Positions 43,800 through 56,139 of a stretch of DNA of 64,000 nt are shown here, piece after piece; position 1 is the first letter of the stretch, and the number at the start of each line of letters is the position of its first letter. The translations under genes were made by a program, and so were the position numbers. The stretch is from Albula goreensis. Lineage: Eukaryota; Chordata; Actinopteri; Albuliformes; Albulidae. The notes under the pieces were generated by a model. That model worked only from the letters and a program-made list of their open reading frames with translations. It ran no database searches and was not told where the DNA came from. The stretch covers positions 31,911,712 through 31,975,711 of the forward strand of contig CM040746.1 of the NCBI GenBank assembly GCA_022829145.1. Reading direction: 5' to 3'.

Positions 43800-44110
43800 G
43801 CAAACAAGTATTGGCTCTGAGGGCAGGGGTTTTGCTAATCTGCCAGCACTTTAAGGAAGGGGGCGATCCTTTGGTAAACAGTTCTGCAGGAACGTGCCTG
43901 GTTTCCTCTGCTTGTCTTAATGATGTTGGTTTTTCTCTCTGGGCCCTCGGAGGGTGGAGGCAAACGCTGTGACAAAACGCGGCGCCGCAATTAGAGTGCT
44001 GGTTATCGGCTCAAGTGATGCATCTCCTCGTATCATTAGCCCAGGGACAAGAGGCCATGTGACCCTCATCATTCCCCAGCCTGTGACCTGAGCTCCAACC
44101 TGCCCAGGTT
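43800..44110. promoter_or_regulatory. Candidate conserved non-coding element
   Basis: Complex block with TTGCTAATCTGCCAGC, GTCTTAATGATGTTGG, a CpG-bearing core (AAACGCGGCGCCGCAATTAG), GTATCATTAGCCC and CCATGTGACCCTCATC. No simple repeat. Confidence 0.4.
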
Positions 44111-44204
44111 TGTTGAAGAGGAGGGCCTGCCCATGTTCCAACAGGTGAGTCAGACAGAGAGGAAGCAGAGCGGAGGACCACGCATCAGAGGTCAATGCGT
44201 GAGG

Positions 44205-44365
44205 TCACAGTGACGGCTATAAATATTGAACTGAAGGTTGCAGGTTTATATCCCAGCCGACACTGTGCCGATGCTACAGTGTTCAGAAAAGCCTTCAATA
44301 CACAGCATCCTGTTTAAACAACTTCCTGCTATGGCAATATGTAAATGTAATAATAATAAAAACAA
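44205..44365 (+). mobile_element. tRNA-derived SINE, degenerate
   Basis: GAACTGAAGGTTGCAGGTTTATATCCCAGC holds a decayed B box (AGGTTTATATCC, 44241-44252) in a context typical of fish SINEs (AAGGTTGCAGGTTCAAATCC). GACACTGTGCCG and ATGGCAATATGTAAATGTAA continue the expected body and tail. The A box is not clear. A TAA/AAC microsatellite follows as a likely tail. Confidence 0.6.
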
Positions 44366-44387
44366 CAAAAACAACAAAAACAACAAC

Positions 44388-44421
<34 letters not shown>

Positions 44422-44422
44422 G
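44346..44422. repeat. (AAC)n/(TAA)n microsatellite
   Basis: TAATAATAA, then AACAAAAAC repeats, then pure ATA/TAA to 44420. Probably grew from the SINE tail. Confidence 0.93.
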
Positions 44423-46680
44423 TCATATTTATTATTAATGAATTTATTATTAGAACCAAACTCTGTGACTTTGTTGACTAAATATCCTCGGTGAGCACTC
44501 TATGGAACAGCTCCAAATGTGGTGAAGCTGTGTGGCTGTTTGTTCCCATATATTAAAACTCTTGCCACTTAACACTACATATGGCTGTGTATTTAAACCA
44601 TCTGAGTGAGACTGTTTCTCTGTATTGATCTGTTTTGATCATATTTGGATCTCTGTGGGATTTTATGGAGAATATTCTGATGACACAACAAACATTAATA
44701 ACATCGCTCTGTGATGTCTGCATGGTCTTTGTAATCTCTCCATGTTTTATGTCTGGTCCCTCAGAATTCTCATGTAAACAAATGTATGCTACATTCTGAG
44801 TGGTAAATAATAAATTCAACACAGAAAAGCTTTTGTACAGCTAGCATGTTGTGATCATGTATCTTCAGCAGATTGTTAAGGCTATTGAAATACTACTGTA
44901 TGGTACATTTGATCTGGTGAACACCCACAAATGACTGATCCAGATCCCATTGCACCCTTTCAGCACAGGTAAAAAGGCAAGGATGAAAACAGCAACGTCA
45001 GCAAAAATAGCTTTTCTCCACCATCTGCACTGCTCCACTACCATTGCACTAACCTCCTACATTTTGGCTTTGCAATACCCCTTGAGCCTGTGAAATAGGG
45101 CCCTCTCTTTGTATTAATTTCAATCCCTACATGCAACTCAAGCCTGGGTCCACTCACAAAAAATAGCCACGCCTTTCACTAGGTCCTCTGGTATCTCACT
45201 CATTCAAAAGAAAAATGGTACTTGGAGATGGAATGTCACCACCTGTATATTTCCATTCATTTTCTGAATTGCTGAGTAGAATACTATGCAGAGAGAGGAG
45301 ACACATTTAATTCTCACCAGACCAGAATTAAATGAATTAGGACAAAGGGTTAATACTGTCACTGATTTCCAAAGTGAGCTTTAGGTGAATAACCGACTGC
45401 ACCCATCTCCTTGTGGTCCATCCTCAGTTAATGAACATGCCCACAGAAATTCAGTTCAGTGCAGTTCAAAAGTATAATCATCTGTTCTGGTTAAAAAATG
45501 TAAATGTGTCTTTGGTTCACAGACTCAAATAACAGAACAAAATAAAGTAAGATAAAAGAAGACAAACATTGCTGTACACTACATTATGAAGTGACATTAT
45601 GTATTTTAGATAGTACTGTATGACCTAATGTTCGGATTGTTGTTTGCATACAAAGATGAAACTGCAGTGGGGATATAAGACTTAAAATAGATTTTCCTGG
45701 CCTGAGGAGCGTTAAACCAAAAGCATACTGACACTGTGTGCAGGTTGGCTGAAACTGCAAAACAGTCATAATACAGAATGTGGGACCCACACACACTGAA
45801 TTCATCTTAATGAGCAGCAGTTCACCAGCAGAAATCAGATGGGCAAAGCTGGGTCTTTAAACTGATAGCATAAAACAATCTTCACCTGTTGAATCCTTTT
45901 CAGTAAATATCACCACAGAGTAAACGAAACACACAATAATTAATTTCTTGATACCCTTCTATTGATTAAAACATTCTGTCATTTAATGTCAAGTTAAGAT
46001 GTTGGAATACAATAGTCACTATTAAGTTACACATATGTGATATTTATACAATAGCGTTATTCTTTTTTTAGCATTATTCATTTAAATGTAAGATCACATG
46101 TGGCATGATTTGTCTATGTACTTGTCATTCTTCTACCTAATATCAGAGGGAGGCAACCGGAGGGTCTTGGGGAAATATCTCTTTTTATCCTTTGTATTGT
46201 TTTGGAGCTGAAATGCTCATGGCTTTGCTGAGATGTTCTCTATCAGGAGAGAGCAGAGACAGAGCCTTTCTTCAGTCCATTTTTCCTGTTTCTCCTCACG
46301 TAAACCCTTCAGTCCACCTCTGGACCTGCACAAACATTCTCGCATGATGATGGCAGAGCCTGCTGACTGGAAAAACTATGACTAATTTAATGTTGCTCCA
46401 TGGAGAATCCTGGTCCCTGGTGTTGGTTAGCATTTGCTGTTTTTGGATGGGGGCACATCACTGCATCAGTAACTAGCACTTTAGCCAGATGTAACACCTG
46501 GGAAATAGCTATTAATGCTAAATGACTTCTGCTGCAAAATCCAACTCCAAATCGACTTTGAAAATGGTAAAAATTGTCAGGGTGACAGGTTTCTGGCCGA
46601 TGGGGGCTGATGGTGACTCACGGAGAGGATGCAGCTGGCCCTGGTTCTCTCCCTCTCAGCTCCCAGGAGTGTCTGATGTC
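44423..46680. other. AT-rich non-coding sequence
   Basis: Over 2 kb without a gene, simple repeat or nameable element. Many short open frames on both strands, none protein-like. Confidence 0.5.
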
Positions 46681-46689
46681 TCAGGACCC

Positions 46690-46790
46690 TAAGGGGCATG
46701 TCTGGAGAGATCTCAGGATCTCGAACCCCAGATGGAAGGCACCTGGGATCTGCGCTGTAGCAGTGATCGCTACACCAGGGAAGTGCTGGC
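46690..46790 (-). mobile_element. tRNA-derived SINE head
   Basis: On the minus strand, TGGTGTAGCGATCACTGC (46777 to 46760) fits an A box region (TGGTGTAGYGGTNAGCAC in tRNAs) and GGGGTTCGAGATCC (46729 to 46716) is a good B box, about 48 bases apart. No cloverleaf forms cleanly, so it is a SINE head or tRNA pseudogene, not a functional tRNA. The body is not identified. Confidence 0.55.
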
Positions 46791-47019
46791 TTAGACACTG
46801 ACAAAATCCTCAAAGGGCAGGTCTCAGAAGGGTTACGTGTTTGAAACACATCTCCTCTCTGAAGAGTTTATGCTTGAGCAACCCGTTTGAATGGGCACTT
46901 TCACCTTCCAGCATCCCTCACAAAATAACAGCTATGCTCCAAAAAGTGAGTGTGGTCTATCACTTTGACCTGCACAGCTTACAGCTGGCTTTTAGTGGAG
47001 ATGTACACAAATGGGCATG
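46791..47019. other. Non-coding sequence
   Basis: Nothing identified. Confidence 0.5.
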
Positions 47020-47430
47020 TGAAGCTCTGCTGCGCCCGTGACATCTGCAGTGCCCTAAACGAGCTGAGGCCTCCTCACAGCGACGTTTCCTGCGTAACAG
47101 GGTGGGATCGGGAGACGCAGGAGGCACGGGACGTGCGGGAGGCGCGGGAGAAGCGGGAGACGTGATCCTTTGCGGCTGTGGCGAATCCCCAGCGGGCTCG
47201 TGGTGAGTAATTAGGCTGGCCTCGTGAATGTCAGCCTCAGCTTGTTTATTCTCATTATTTTATCATTTTAAAAACCCTCTAGGTGATGAGACATGCAGTA
47301 TAATTACTGCTATTAGCATACTAATTGGACGCCAAAATAGGCCAAGTTACAAGGTAGCCAACTGCAACGTTTTCACATTAATCAAACAGTATGGCAAAGG
47401 CAGTCCATTGTTGTGGTGAGAGCTAATTGG
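47020..47430. promoter_or_regulatory. Candidate conserved non-coding element (one of the better ones)
   Basis: The left part is GC- and CpG-rich with a degenerate GGGAGACGC/GGGAGGCGC short tandem repeat at 47106-47163. The right part is AT-rich with GTGAGTAATTAGGC, GTATAATTACTGC, AGCATACTAATTGG, TTTCACATTAATC and GAGCTAATTGGCAATAATT. Five TAAT-type cores in about 240 bases give this one of the densest homeodomain clusters in the window. Confidence 0.45.
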
Positions 47431-47527
47431 CAATAATTTTTTTTCCTAAAGTCTTCTACCTGGGTTTCCCCCTATGCCTACCACATGCCTGGCCAGTGTG
47501 CTTGGATGGTGTCTTGGGACTGAAAGA

Positions 47528-47600
47528 ATGCGTGTGTGTGTGTGTGTGTGTGTGTGTATACACGTGTGTATGCGCGTGCGTGTGCACCTGTGTGTGGTCA
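47528..47600. repeat. (TG)n microsatellite
   Basis: Pure TG to 47558, then interrupted TG/CGTG to 47600. Confidence 0.92.
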
Positions 47601-48606
47601 AGGTGCATTGTGAGGCTTCTAGACTGTGCTGCTCAGATCGAGGTTGGAGGAAGTAAGATGGTGTTGTTATAGAAGACATGTGTAGTCCTCAAGTTCCTCA
47701 CGCCCGTGCATACTCCATTAATGCAGCCTGTTCAGGGCCATCTCAATGTCACTGTCCAATCAGGGGATCCGCAGGGTGCCTCAGTACAGCGTGTGTCTCC
47801 TTTTGTATGCGTGTGGAACAGTATGTACTGTGTATGGTACTGTGTACTGCAGGTTTCAACCTCTTTTTTAAACCACTGAAATTCTACTTTTAAAAGCCGT
47901 TCCTTGAGAAGGTAGACAAAAATATCCCTTTCTTAATTCCCAGGCCTAAATGGAGATTGCAGGTAGGAGGCTGTGAGGGTTGGCCTACTCTGGCCTGGCA
48001 TGTGGTCACAGTCCTTTCATTTATAAAAGCATATTTCCTCTTCCCTTTCCTCCATTTGCATATCAAAGACCCAAGACAGTGAGCTCAACTCGCTGTGGAG
48101 TGAAAGACAGTGAGAGCATTAAAAAAAGGAAACATTGATATTTTCACATTTACATTTCTGCAATGCAGAGCCGCGGGTGCGTGACTGGGAAGGACAGCTA
48201 TGGGACTTTCGCAGTTTCATCACCTGACAATTTGGAATGACAGGCACTGTTTTTTACTCTTTTTTAATTGAGACAGCAAAAGGAAATATGTTTTAACGAA
48301 AGCATGTCAGATTTTTTTAATGTCCTGTCTGTCACTCACATGTAAGATTAAATTACATTTTATTACTACTACTGGTGTATAAATACTGACAAGGAGTACT
48401 TAGTTTTTCGGTTTGATCCCAACTATAGGGTCCCCTGAGTGCCACCTGCTGTCACATCTCCCCTCAGTGGCTCCCCTCGTTCAGCCTGGCCTTCCATCAC
48501 AGACCTGAGAATCGCACTTTAACAGGGTCCTGTGCGTTAGGGTGAATGACAAGTCTATTTGGGCTGATTGATATGTTCTTGTTGTAATATGTCCTTTTGC
48601 TTTTCT

Positions 48607-48608
<2 letters not shown>
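47601..48608. other. Non-coding sequence
   Basis: No gene seen. A POU octamer ATTTGCATAT lies at 48054-48063, followed by CAAAG. Confidence 0.5.

Positions 48609-48702
<94 letters not shown>
48609..48702. repeat. (TG)47 microsatellite
   Basis: Pure TG tract of about 94 bases. Confidence 0.98.
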
Positions 48703-48704
<2 letters not shown>

Positions 48705-49215
48705 TTTAGAGATGCGATTTTCCTGACTAATTATTGATTATCAGATGCTAAATCTCTGGGACAACTGGCATTTGGCTTTATTGCTGAAAATTCTTTCCTG
48801 CTATTGATCATCAAAAGGGAGCTAAATCTCTGGATGTGTGTGCTTATGACATACCCGAGTCCTCTGCCAACTCTCAGACAATTACAGTCTTTAAATGTGA
48901 ATTTCCTGGTTAATCAGGGAGAAATTACATCTCTGTGTTTACTCTGCACTGGAACAGAGGGCAAACTCAAGGGGCCAATCGGCTGTCGGTGGGGGTGGAG
49001 GGGAGAGTTCGCTGCTGCCACGGTGACTCCTGGGAAGGGGCGGTACTTCAGCAGCCTTGGACGGGCTCGGTGGGAAGCACCTGTGATGTGCGTGTCCACT
49101 CTGGGAGGTGGCGGGTCGATCGTTATTGTGTGTCTGTGCGCTGTCAGCGGGGAGTACGCCATTTCATGTACTGGAAGAAGGCAGCAGCATCCTGCAGAGA
49201 CCCTGTGGAGCTGAG
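48703..49215. other. Non-coding sequence
   Basis: No gene seen. GATTTTCCTGACTAATTATTGATTATCAG at 48716-48744 is homeodomain-core-rich. 48960-49200 is GC-rich, and its open frames run into the adjacent TG repeat. Confidence 0.45.
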
Positions 49216-49217
49216 AG

Positions 49218-49218
<1 letters not shown>

Positions 49219-49273
<55 letters not shown>
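49219..49273. repeat. (TG)n microsatellite
   Basis: TG tract with one CGTG interruption near its start. Confidence 0.96.
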
Positions 49274-49275
<2 letters not shown>

Positions 49276-49449
49276 GGAGGGGAGTTAGCTGTAAAACCCA
49301 TATCAAAGAGAAGCTGTTCTCTCTGGGGTTGTTTACCTGGGAAAACACTGTTGGACACACAGGCCCTGTCACTGCCCATCAGGGGTGGGGAGGCAGAGCT
49401 AACCAGCTGGCAGTGTGAACACACACATACAGTAAATCACATCCCTAAA

Positions 49450-50563
<1,114 letters not shown>

Positions 50564-50736
50564 ACACACACACACTCACACACACACACACTCACACACG
50601 CACACACCACAAAAAAAAAAAAAAACATACACACACGTACATATACACACGTGTACATTCACACACACAGGTGCACTCACACACACAAACATGTACATGC
50701 ACACGCTCATACAAATACGCACACATAAATGCTCAT

Positions 50737-50802
<66 letters not shown>

Positions 50803-50893
50803 CTGCACACACACAATATTATGGTCACAAACAAAGAAAATTGCTCACAGAAACACATGTATTTGTACACATATGCATGCAGGCACACACACA

Positions 50894-50935
<42 letters not shown>
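50564..50935. repeat. (CA)n microsatellites, several tracts
   Basis: Interrupted CA from 50564 with an A14 run near 50611-50625, then pure CA at 50739-50802 and 50899-50935. The last two flank one copy of the duplicated segment described separately. Confidence 0.95.
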
Positions 50936-50936
<1 letters not shown>

Positions 50937-51067
50937 CCAATAATACAAAGCATGTGCACTTATGTATATTGTCATACAGACAATATTATGGTCACAAACA
51001 AAGAAAATTGCTCACAGAAACACATGTATTTGTACAGATATGCATGCAGGCACACACACAGACACAC
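50811..51067. repeat. Recent tandem duplication, 167-bp period
   Basis: Segments 50814-50900 and 50981-51067 are the same 87 bases with one clear difference (CACATA versus CAGATA): CAATATTATGGTCACAAAC ... TATGCATGCAGGCACAC. The offset is 167. Between them lie a CA tract and about 45 unshared bases. Confidence 0.95.
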
Positions 51068-51585
51068 TCACAAATCCAGTATTTACACATTCCTATTATA
51101 GAGAGTATGGCATCAGAGCCAATAGTATTCTCAGCTCCCCGTTTTCCATAACAAAAGCATTAGTATCACTGTAGCTCAATATGATCTGATCTTTCTTACA
51201 AGTCTCTGAGAGCCTTCAGTTTAAGATTAAACTACATCATATCAATTGTAAAGGGTTTTAGTAATAGCACAATTTATTTAACTGTTTTGAGAATCAGATC
51301 CCCTTTACTACTTTCATGGTAATGACTGCAACATTGTTCCCAACATTTGTGAGATCTGGAATTTGTTCATCTAATTTTAAAATTATCTATGCATGCATCC
51401 TAGTTCCATTAGCATCTGTATGTAAAATGCATTGACTATGCTAGATTTTTGAAAGATATGGTCATTAAGATGATACAAAAAAAACTGAGAATGCTGTCTG
51501 TTTATTCTGAAGGCTGCACAATGCCATTTCACATGGTTATCTTGTATGAAACAGTATGACATAATAGCGTGTTGACGCTGGTAGC
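51068..51585. other. AT-rich non-coding sequence
   Basis: Nothing identified. Confidence 0.5.
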
Positions 51586-52030
51586 AAGGGGGAGGGTAAG
51601 TGCACTGTAGCGCTCATTTGCATTTCACAATATGACCTTGACTTTGAAAGAAACAAGTTAATAAGCCTTCAACAAATGATAAGCTGTTTGGTCGATTTGC
51701 TTAGTGAACTGTTAATTGTAAAACTGGAAGACATTATGTCGAGGCTGTCCATATTACATCTTTTCTGTTTTAACAGCGACACTTCATTGGGCGCAATTAA
51801 CAAAGCCCGGGAGATTTATTAACGCACTTCCTCATGGTCAATGATCCATTACACTTAAGACATAACATTGTAAAACGCACATTATCGTCTTTTGGCACTT
51901 ACAATAATGCTCGCAGAACAGGAGAGACATATGCTTCTCCAGATAAAGAGGCATTATTAGCTGACAAATCGTACAATTTATTGGACGTTTAATTTAGCAG
52001 CACCGAAGGCACTTAGGCTGGGGAGATTTT
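51586..52030. promoter_or_regulatory. Candidate conserved non-coding element (best in the window)
   Basis: Repeat-free 440 bases. It has an exact POU octamer ATTTGCAT (51616-51623) and, ten bases on, TGACCTTGA (51633-51641), the reverse complement of the ERR/SF-1 extended half-site TCAAGGTCA. Also GTTAATTGTAAAACTGG, GCGCAATTAACAAAGC (homeodomain next to a SOX-like ACAAAG), ATTTATTAACGC, TTACAATAATGC and GTTTAATTTAGC. The texture strongly recalls long vertebrate CNEs. I cannot name the locus. Confidence 0.5.
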
Positions 52031-53210
52031 AACAGTCCTCCTCCAACCAGGGATGGGAAAAGTTGAAGGAATGAAAGTGTTTCGGCTGTGACAGTAAAGC
52101 TGTGATGTTCTCCACAATAGGCAGAAATCTTAGTGTTTTAAACTAATATTTTCTGGGAGAAATTTCCAGACAATCCCTTATACCATTACCTCAAGCTGCC
52201 AAAATGGTTTTCTCTATGGGTATAGGATTCACCATGTTCCCACTTCCTTTCTTACAACTTTACATTATTTTTTTCTTTCCATTTATCATCGTTATCTAAA
52301 AAGAATATATAATAGGAATCAATTGAATACATTTAAAAACTGTAATTTTTGTTTATAAATCTGTATAAGCCGTATATCAGTGTTTTAATCATATTTTAGT
52401 GCCATACATTACAATTAAGACCCTTATAAGGCCTGGGACATATGCAGGAATACGCACAAACTGTATCAGGGTTCTCATACACCCAGTTCAGTACATCGTG
52501 ACTCTGCTTCTCAAACTGGTTTTCCTCAGGGAGCAGAGTGTCCGTAGTCTATATTCTGCATGGGTTAACTGACTGATAAGATGGCCTCAAAATTAAATAT
52601 AGGAAATGAATTGTTAGTTTGACACAAACGGAGAGTATGACGAAGAGTGAAGGATATCGTCTAAAAAGTGAATGCTATGGGCTTCATATGGACACGGAAT
52701 CCCCACCTCACAGTCTAACCCTCTATGGCAACTTTTCACAAACTTTTGACACCTTACCTGTGTGCTTCATCTGTGCAGGTGTGACTGAAGTGTGTAAACC
52801 TCGTTTCACAGTGCAGACACTCACTTTTGCCTGAGGAAAGGTCTCATTTACCCGGCCTGTTTGCAACTACCAGTTAAATCAGGTGGCACAGCTTTAATAC
52901 TGGGTATCATTGGAACTGATTTAAATGACAGGAAATTAATAGTGCTGAGTAAACTGCAAAATGAAAGGAAAATGACCTTTCTAGAGGTGATACAAATTGT
53001 TGCTTTTAGTGAAAAGACAACTGTACATGCTACACAGCCATCCTAAATTAAAAATAAAGGTGATGCAAACAGCTGAACAATAATTTCAATTTAACACCCT
53101 GATAGCACTAAAAATCCCCATTCCGCTGTAAGAATGTTTCATTCACTCCATCACTCCTTGCAGTGTGAGTTTTTTTTTCTCAAATCATGTGGTTCTACTT
53201 TTCCCCAACA
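52031..53210. other. AT-rich non-coding sequence
   Basis: No gene or repeat identified. 52260-52400 is strongly AT-rich. Confidence 0.5.
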
Positions 53211-53420
53211 GTGCAATTTCAATGAAAACACCAATCTTGGTGGTTGCTGAGCACAAGAAAACAACCAATTTCCCTCAAAGCAAATTTGTTTTGGAGCCCT
53301 TAAATTGTTTTTAGCGCTCGAAAACAAATTTGCTTTGAGATTCTAATGGAAACACTGGCACTGAGAACCATTTTTAGGGGACTGTGTCCAAACTCAGGAC
53401 CCATTTGGATTCATTTTAGG
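53211..53420. mobile_element. Possible fold-back MITE
   Basis: Centred on a near-perfect hairpin: 19 bp exact (53274-53292 with 53321-53339), one G-G mismatch, then 4 more pairs (53294-53297 with 53316-53319), loop 18 nt. The right flank AAACACTG near 53351 resembles the inverse of hAT-type CAGTGTTT ends, and CAGTGCAATTTC at 53211 could be the left end. Element class is a guess; the hairpin is certain. Confidence 0.4.
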
Positions 53421-53780
53421 AGCAGAAATCTATCAAAGACCAAACCACCACCTCCTTAGGTTTCACCTTCATCTGTGGCCCAGCTTTGCTGTATTTAATT
53501 TGGGCTTTATGTGTGGCTGAGGGGCAGGGTAAATGCAGATCCATAGAGCAGGCTCTCAGTCCTGCCTGGGGAGGATCTTGGCTAGTGGACGCCATTGCCA
53601 GCTCGTTGGTGTAATCTGTACTGGTGTTAATAGTACTTAATCCTTTGAACACCTGAGGATTCATTTGACTGATATCTGGGCCAAACCAAGGGCAGATTTC
53701 AAGTGCAAGGCAAGTCGACTAGCTGATGTTTCCTCCCCCTCTTAATGAAGACGATGGAAAACAAACAGTGTCACCCACCT
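53421..53780. other. Non-coding sequence with an unexplained minus-strand open frame
   Basis: An 82-codon minus-strand frame (53664 to 53416) has balanced amino-acid composition, unlike the repeat-derived frames elsewhere (for example TSQDPPQAGLRACSMDLH). I recognise no family. It adjoins the fold-back element and could be a transposon relic or chance. Confidence 0.3.
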
Positions 53781-53793
53781 CCCCCCCCCCCCC
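53781..53793. repeat. C13 homopolymer
   Basis: Thirteen C in a row after CACCCACCT. Confidence 0.96.
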
Positions 53794-53934
53794 TTTACTG
53801 TTCTTCCTCAGTTGAGAAATGCCAGAGAGACACTGCTGCTGCAGAATGTTTCTCGTTCGGAGCTGTGAGCCAGAGGTGAGAATGATATGAGAAATACATC
53901 CAGCTTGCTTTGTTTATAATATTTTCCCCACTGC

Positions 53935-54112
53935 ATACCTCTACCCATTGTTTTCCTCAAGACCTTTGCCTCATTTTCTCTTTCATTCTGTCCATCTTAA
54001 TGATCTACCTTTTTCTCTTTCATCCTTTATTTCTTTCTTTCTGTACTTTATCCTTTGTTTCCCTCTTTCTTTCTTTATGTCTTTTATCCTCTCCTACTTT
54101 CTTTGATGTGGA
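53935..54112. repeat. T/C-rich (TTTC)n-like tract
   Basis: Degraded pyrimidine-rich DNA with repeated TTTCTTTC, CTCTTTC and TCCTTT wording. Confidence 0.65.
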
Positions 54113-54840
54113 GTAAGCAATCTTTTCCATTGTGCCGCTGTGTCCTCTTCAGTGACGTTGGTCGCTCCCTGTAGAATCTCGGGGAGGCAGAGGGCAGCTT
54201 TCAAGGAGAGATTGAGAGTCATTTCACCCACTGCTATCAGTGCGGCCCTGTGTGTGTGAATACCAACGCCAGAGGAGAGAAAAGACAGAGAAAAGCGAGA
54301 CAGGCTGATATAGCAACCTTTGAAATAATCAGCACTGTCTAATGGGTACCTTTAATTAACCTCACAAGAAAATTAATAATCCTGTTAAATGGAGAAGAAA
54401 AAGATTTTTTGATCACTGTTGCAAACCTTCTGGGGCCCGATTCTCTTTCAATTTGCTGAAAAAAAAGAGAAGAATGAAAGAAAAAAGAAATGCTGGCACA
54501 CCTGACTGAGGGAAGAGCCTTGGTTTTGGCTCAGTTGTGAATCAAGCTTTTGGATTGGTGGAGACTCCGTTGTGTCATGTGCTCATGTGGTCAGTACTTG
54601 GGTACTAAGAAGGGTATGTGTGTAATTTATATAGAACAGACACCACTCATGAATATTTCAACCAAAACAGCTGTGAAAGAACATCATGAGTTTTTAAAGA
54701 AAAATCACTTCACTTTCACACTTGTCCTTTTTCACTCCTGTCTAAACAAAGCTGAGAAAATGAGATGAAACCCTTGTCTAACTCCAACTTATGGGCTTTA
54801 ATTAAATGGGAGAGGCTTTATAATGGAATAACAGGCCCTT
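54113..54840. other. Non-coding sequence
   Basis: No gene seen. TACCTTTAATTAACC and GAAAATTAATAATCC at 54347-54381 are homeodomain-core-rich and may mark a small CNE. Confidence 0.45.
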
Positions 54841-55230
54841 TTGTGTCTCTGTCAGACAGCGAGCGTGTCTGAGCTTGTGCCTTGGATCTCCCCCGCTTTA
54901 GCGGCGGACGGCAGGGCCCGCGGGCCAAGGTCAGCTCCGCGCTGTTTGATGTACCTCGGGTCCTCTGCCAAGAGCCCATTTGGAACCAATCAGGCAGCCG
55001 ACCTGCTCTCCATCATCTGGTCGAGGGGCAGGTGCTGCCCGTTTCCCCCCCCGGGACCGGCGTCCACGCTGCCTGACCACAGCATCTGCTGCGGACAGCT
55101 GCAATCAAAGCGCAGAAGGGCCACCGCTCAGGTACTGCGACGGTTATCACAGGGGGGTTTTACACCGGGGCAGTGAGGGGACGGAATGCCCACCTCCACA
55201 CCCCCCCCACCCTTCCTCAAAACCAGAACA
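54841..55230. other. GC-rich non-coding segment
   Basis: GC-rich DNA with CpGs (GCTTTAGCGGCGGACGG, GGGCCCGCGGGCC). Several plus frames stay open across it, as expected from GC content. CTCTGTCAG at 54848-54856 and CTCAG|GTACTG at 55131 could bound a 275-nt exon, but the frame shows no domain and three frames compete, so I do not call a gene. Confidence 0.4.
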
Positions 55231-55499
55231 CACCCCCTGGAGAGACAGAGACGTGTGAGGAAGGACTCTCTCCCCTGCCTCGTTTGATGCCAGCCCGCTC
55301 AGTCGCCTGCTAGACTTCCTCACCCAAGAGCCCAGGTAATTACAGCAAGCTCTGGGCATGCTGCCAATCCGAATGACCTCTCACAGAAAAGGAAGTGTTC
55401 AAGCTAGCACAGAGCACAGACCTCCTGATTGTGATATTCATAGCCTCTGTCATCTCCCACTGAATCCAAATGACACCTCCTATTGACATATGGCCATAT

Positions 55500-55890
55500 A
55501 TTTTTATATATGTACACATTTTTTTGGCCTGTCACAGGTAATCACTTCATACAGCGGAGGGCTGGTGCTTTTTATTCTTGGGAATTCACAAGTGAGCGGC
55601 TCTCTCCCCTCAGATGATTCGGTGACATAATATGCTGAGAAATCCCACGGTAGTCAGGTGGAGTTATGAATTTCATGCTCATTAATTTACATAAATGGGA
55701 GCTGAGATTTAATATGTCTGAAGAGAAAATACCCACCCTCACTTTGCGGGAGCTGTAAACTGGCAGCCTGGGTGCTGTGCATCGACCTCCCGCACAATTA
55801 GGCCGTACACGCACTGAACGAAATTCGCCAGGCGCATTATGAATTAAATATGAACAGAATCTGCATGTGAATGTGGATGATCAAGTGTAC
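55500..55890. promoter_or_regulatory. Candidate conserved non-coding element (one of the better ones)
   Basis: Repeat-free block with CAGGTAATCACTTC, CGGTGACATAATATGC, ATGCTCATTAATTTACATAAATG, GATTTAATATGTC, CGCACAATTAGGCC and GCGCATTATGAATTAAATATG. Homeodomain cores are mixed with CpG-bearing GC segments. Confidence 0.45.
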
Positions 55891-56139
55891 AGTTCGACCA
55901 TACGTCATATATATTAATAACCTGCTTTTTGTAATCTACTTTTACTGTCTGAATGAAGAGGCTATGGGCTGAATATCCTTGCGCTAGGGCAATTATCTGA
56001 TTGAATCGGCAATAGTGTAATCGTGTTGTACAGCGCTGATTACAGTACGTTACGCTAGCAGGCTATTAGTACAGTGTGGCATGCCTATGTGGTAATCTAT
56101 TATCCTCTGCTAGCACTCTGACAGTGTGAGGCAGAGCAG
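55891..56139. other. Non-coding sequence, possibly CNE continuation
   Basis: AT-rich with GGGCAATTATCTG, GTGTAATCGTG and GTGGTAATCTATTATCC. It may be part of the same element as the block to its left. Confidence 0.35.

Noticed and set aside
46690-46790. A functional tRNA gene on the minus strand
   Set aside because: A and B boxes are present, but the acceptor and anticodon stems do not pair convincingly; a SINE head fits better.
25890-48063. POU octamers at 25.89, 41.48 and 48.05 kb as separate regulatory findings
   Set aside because: A few exact 8-mers are expected by chance in 64 kb of AT-leaning DNA; only those inside complex CNE-like blocks were kept.
54841-55176. GC-rich plus-strand frame that could be an exon with acceptor at 54856 and donor at 55131
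   Set aside because: Three plus frames stay open across the same stretch, as expected from GC content, and no domain is recognisable.
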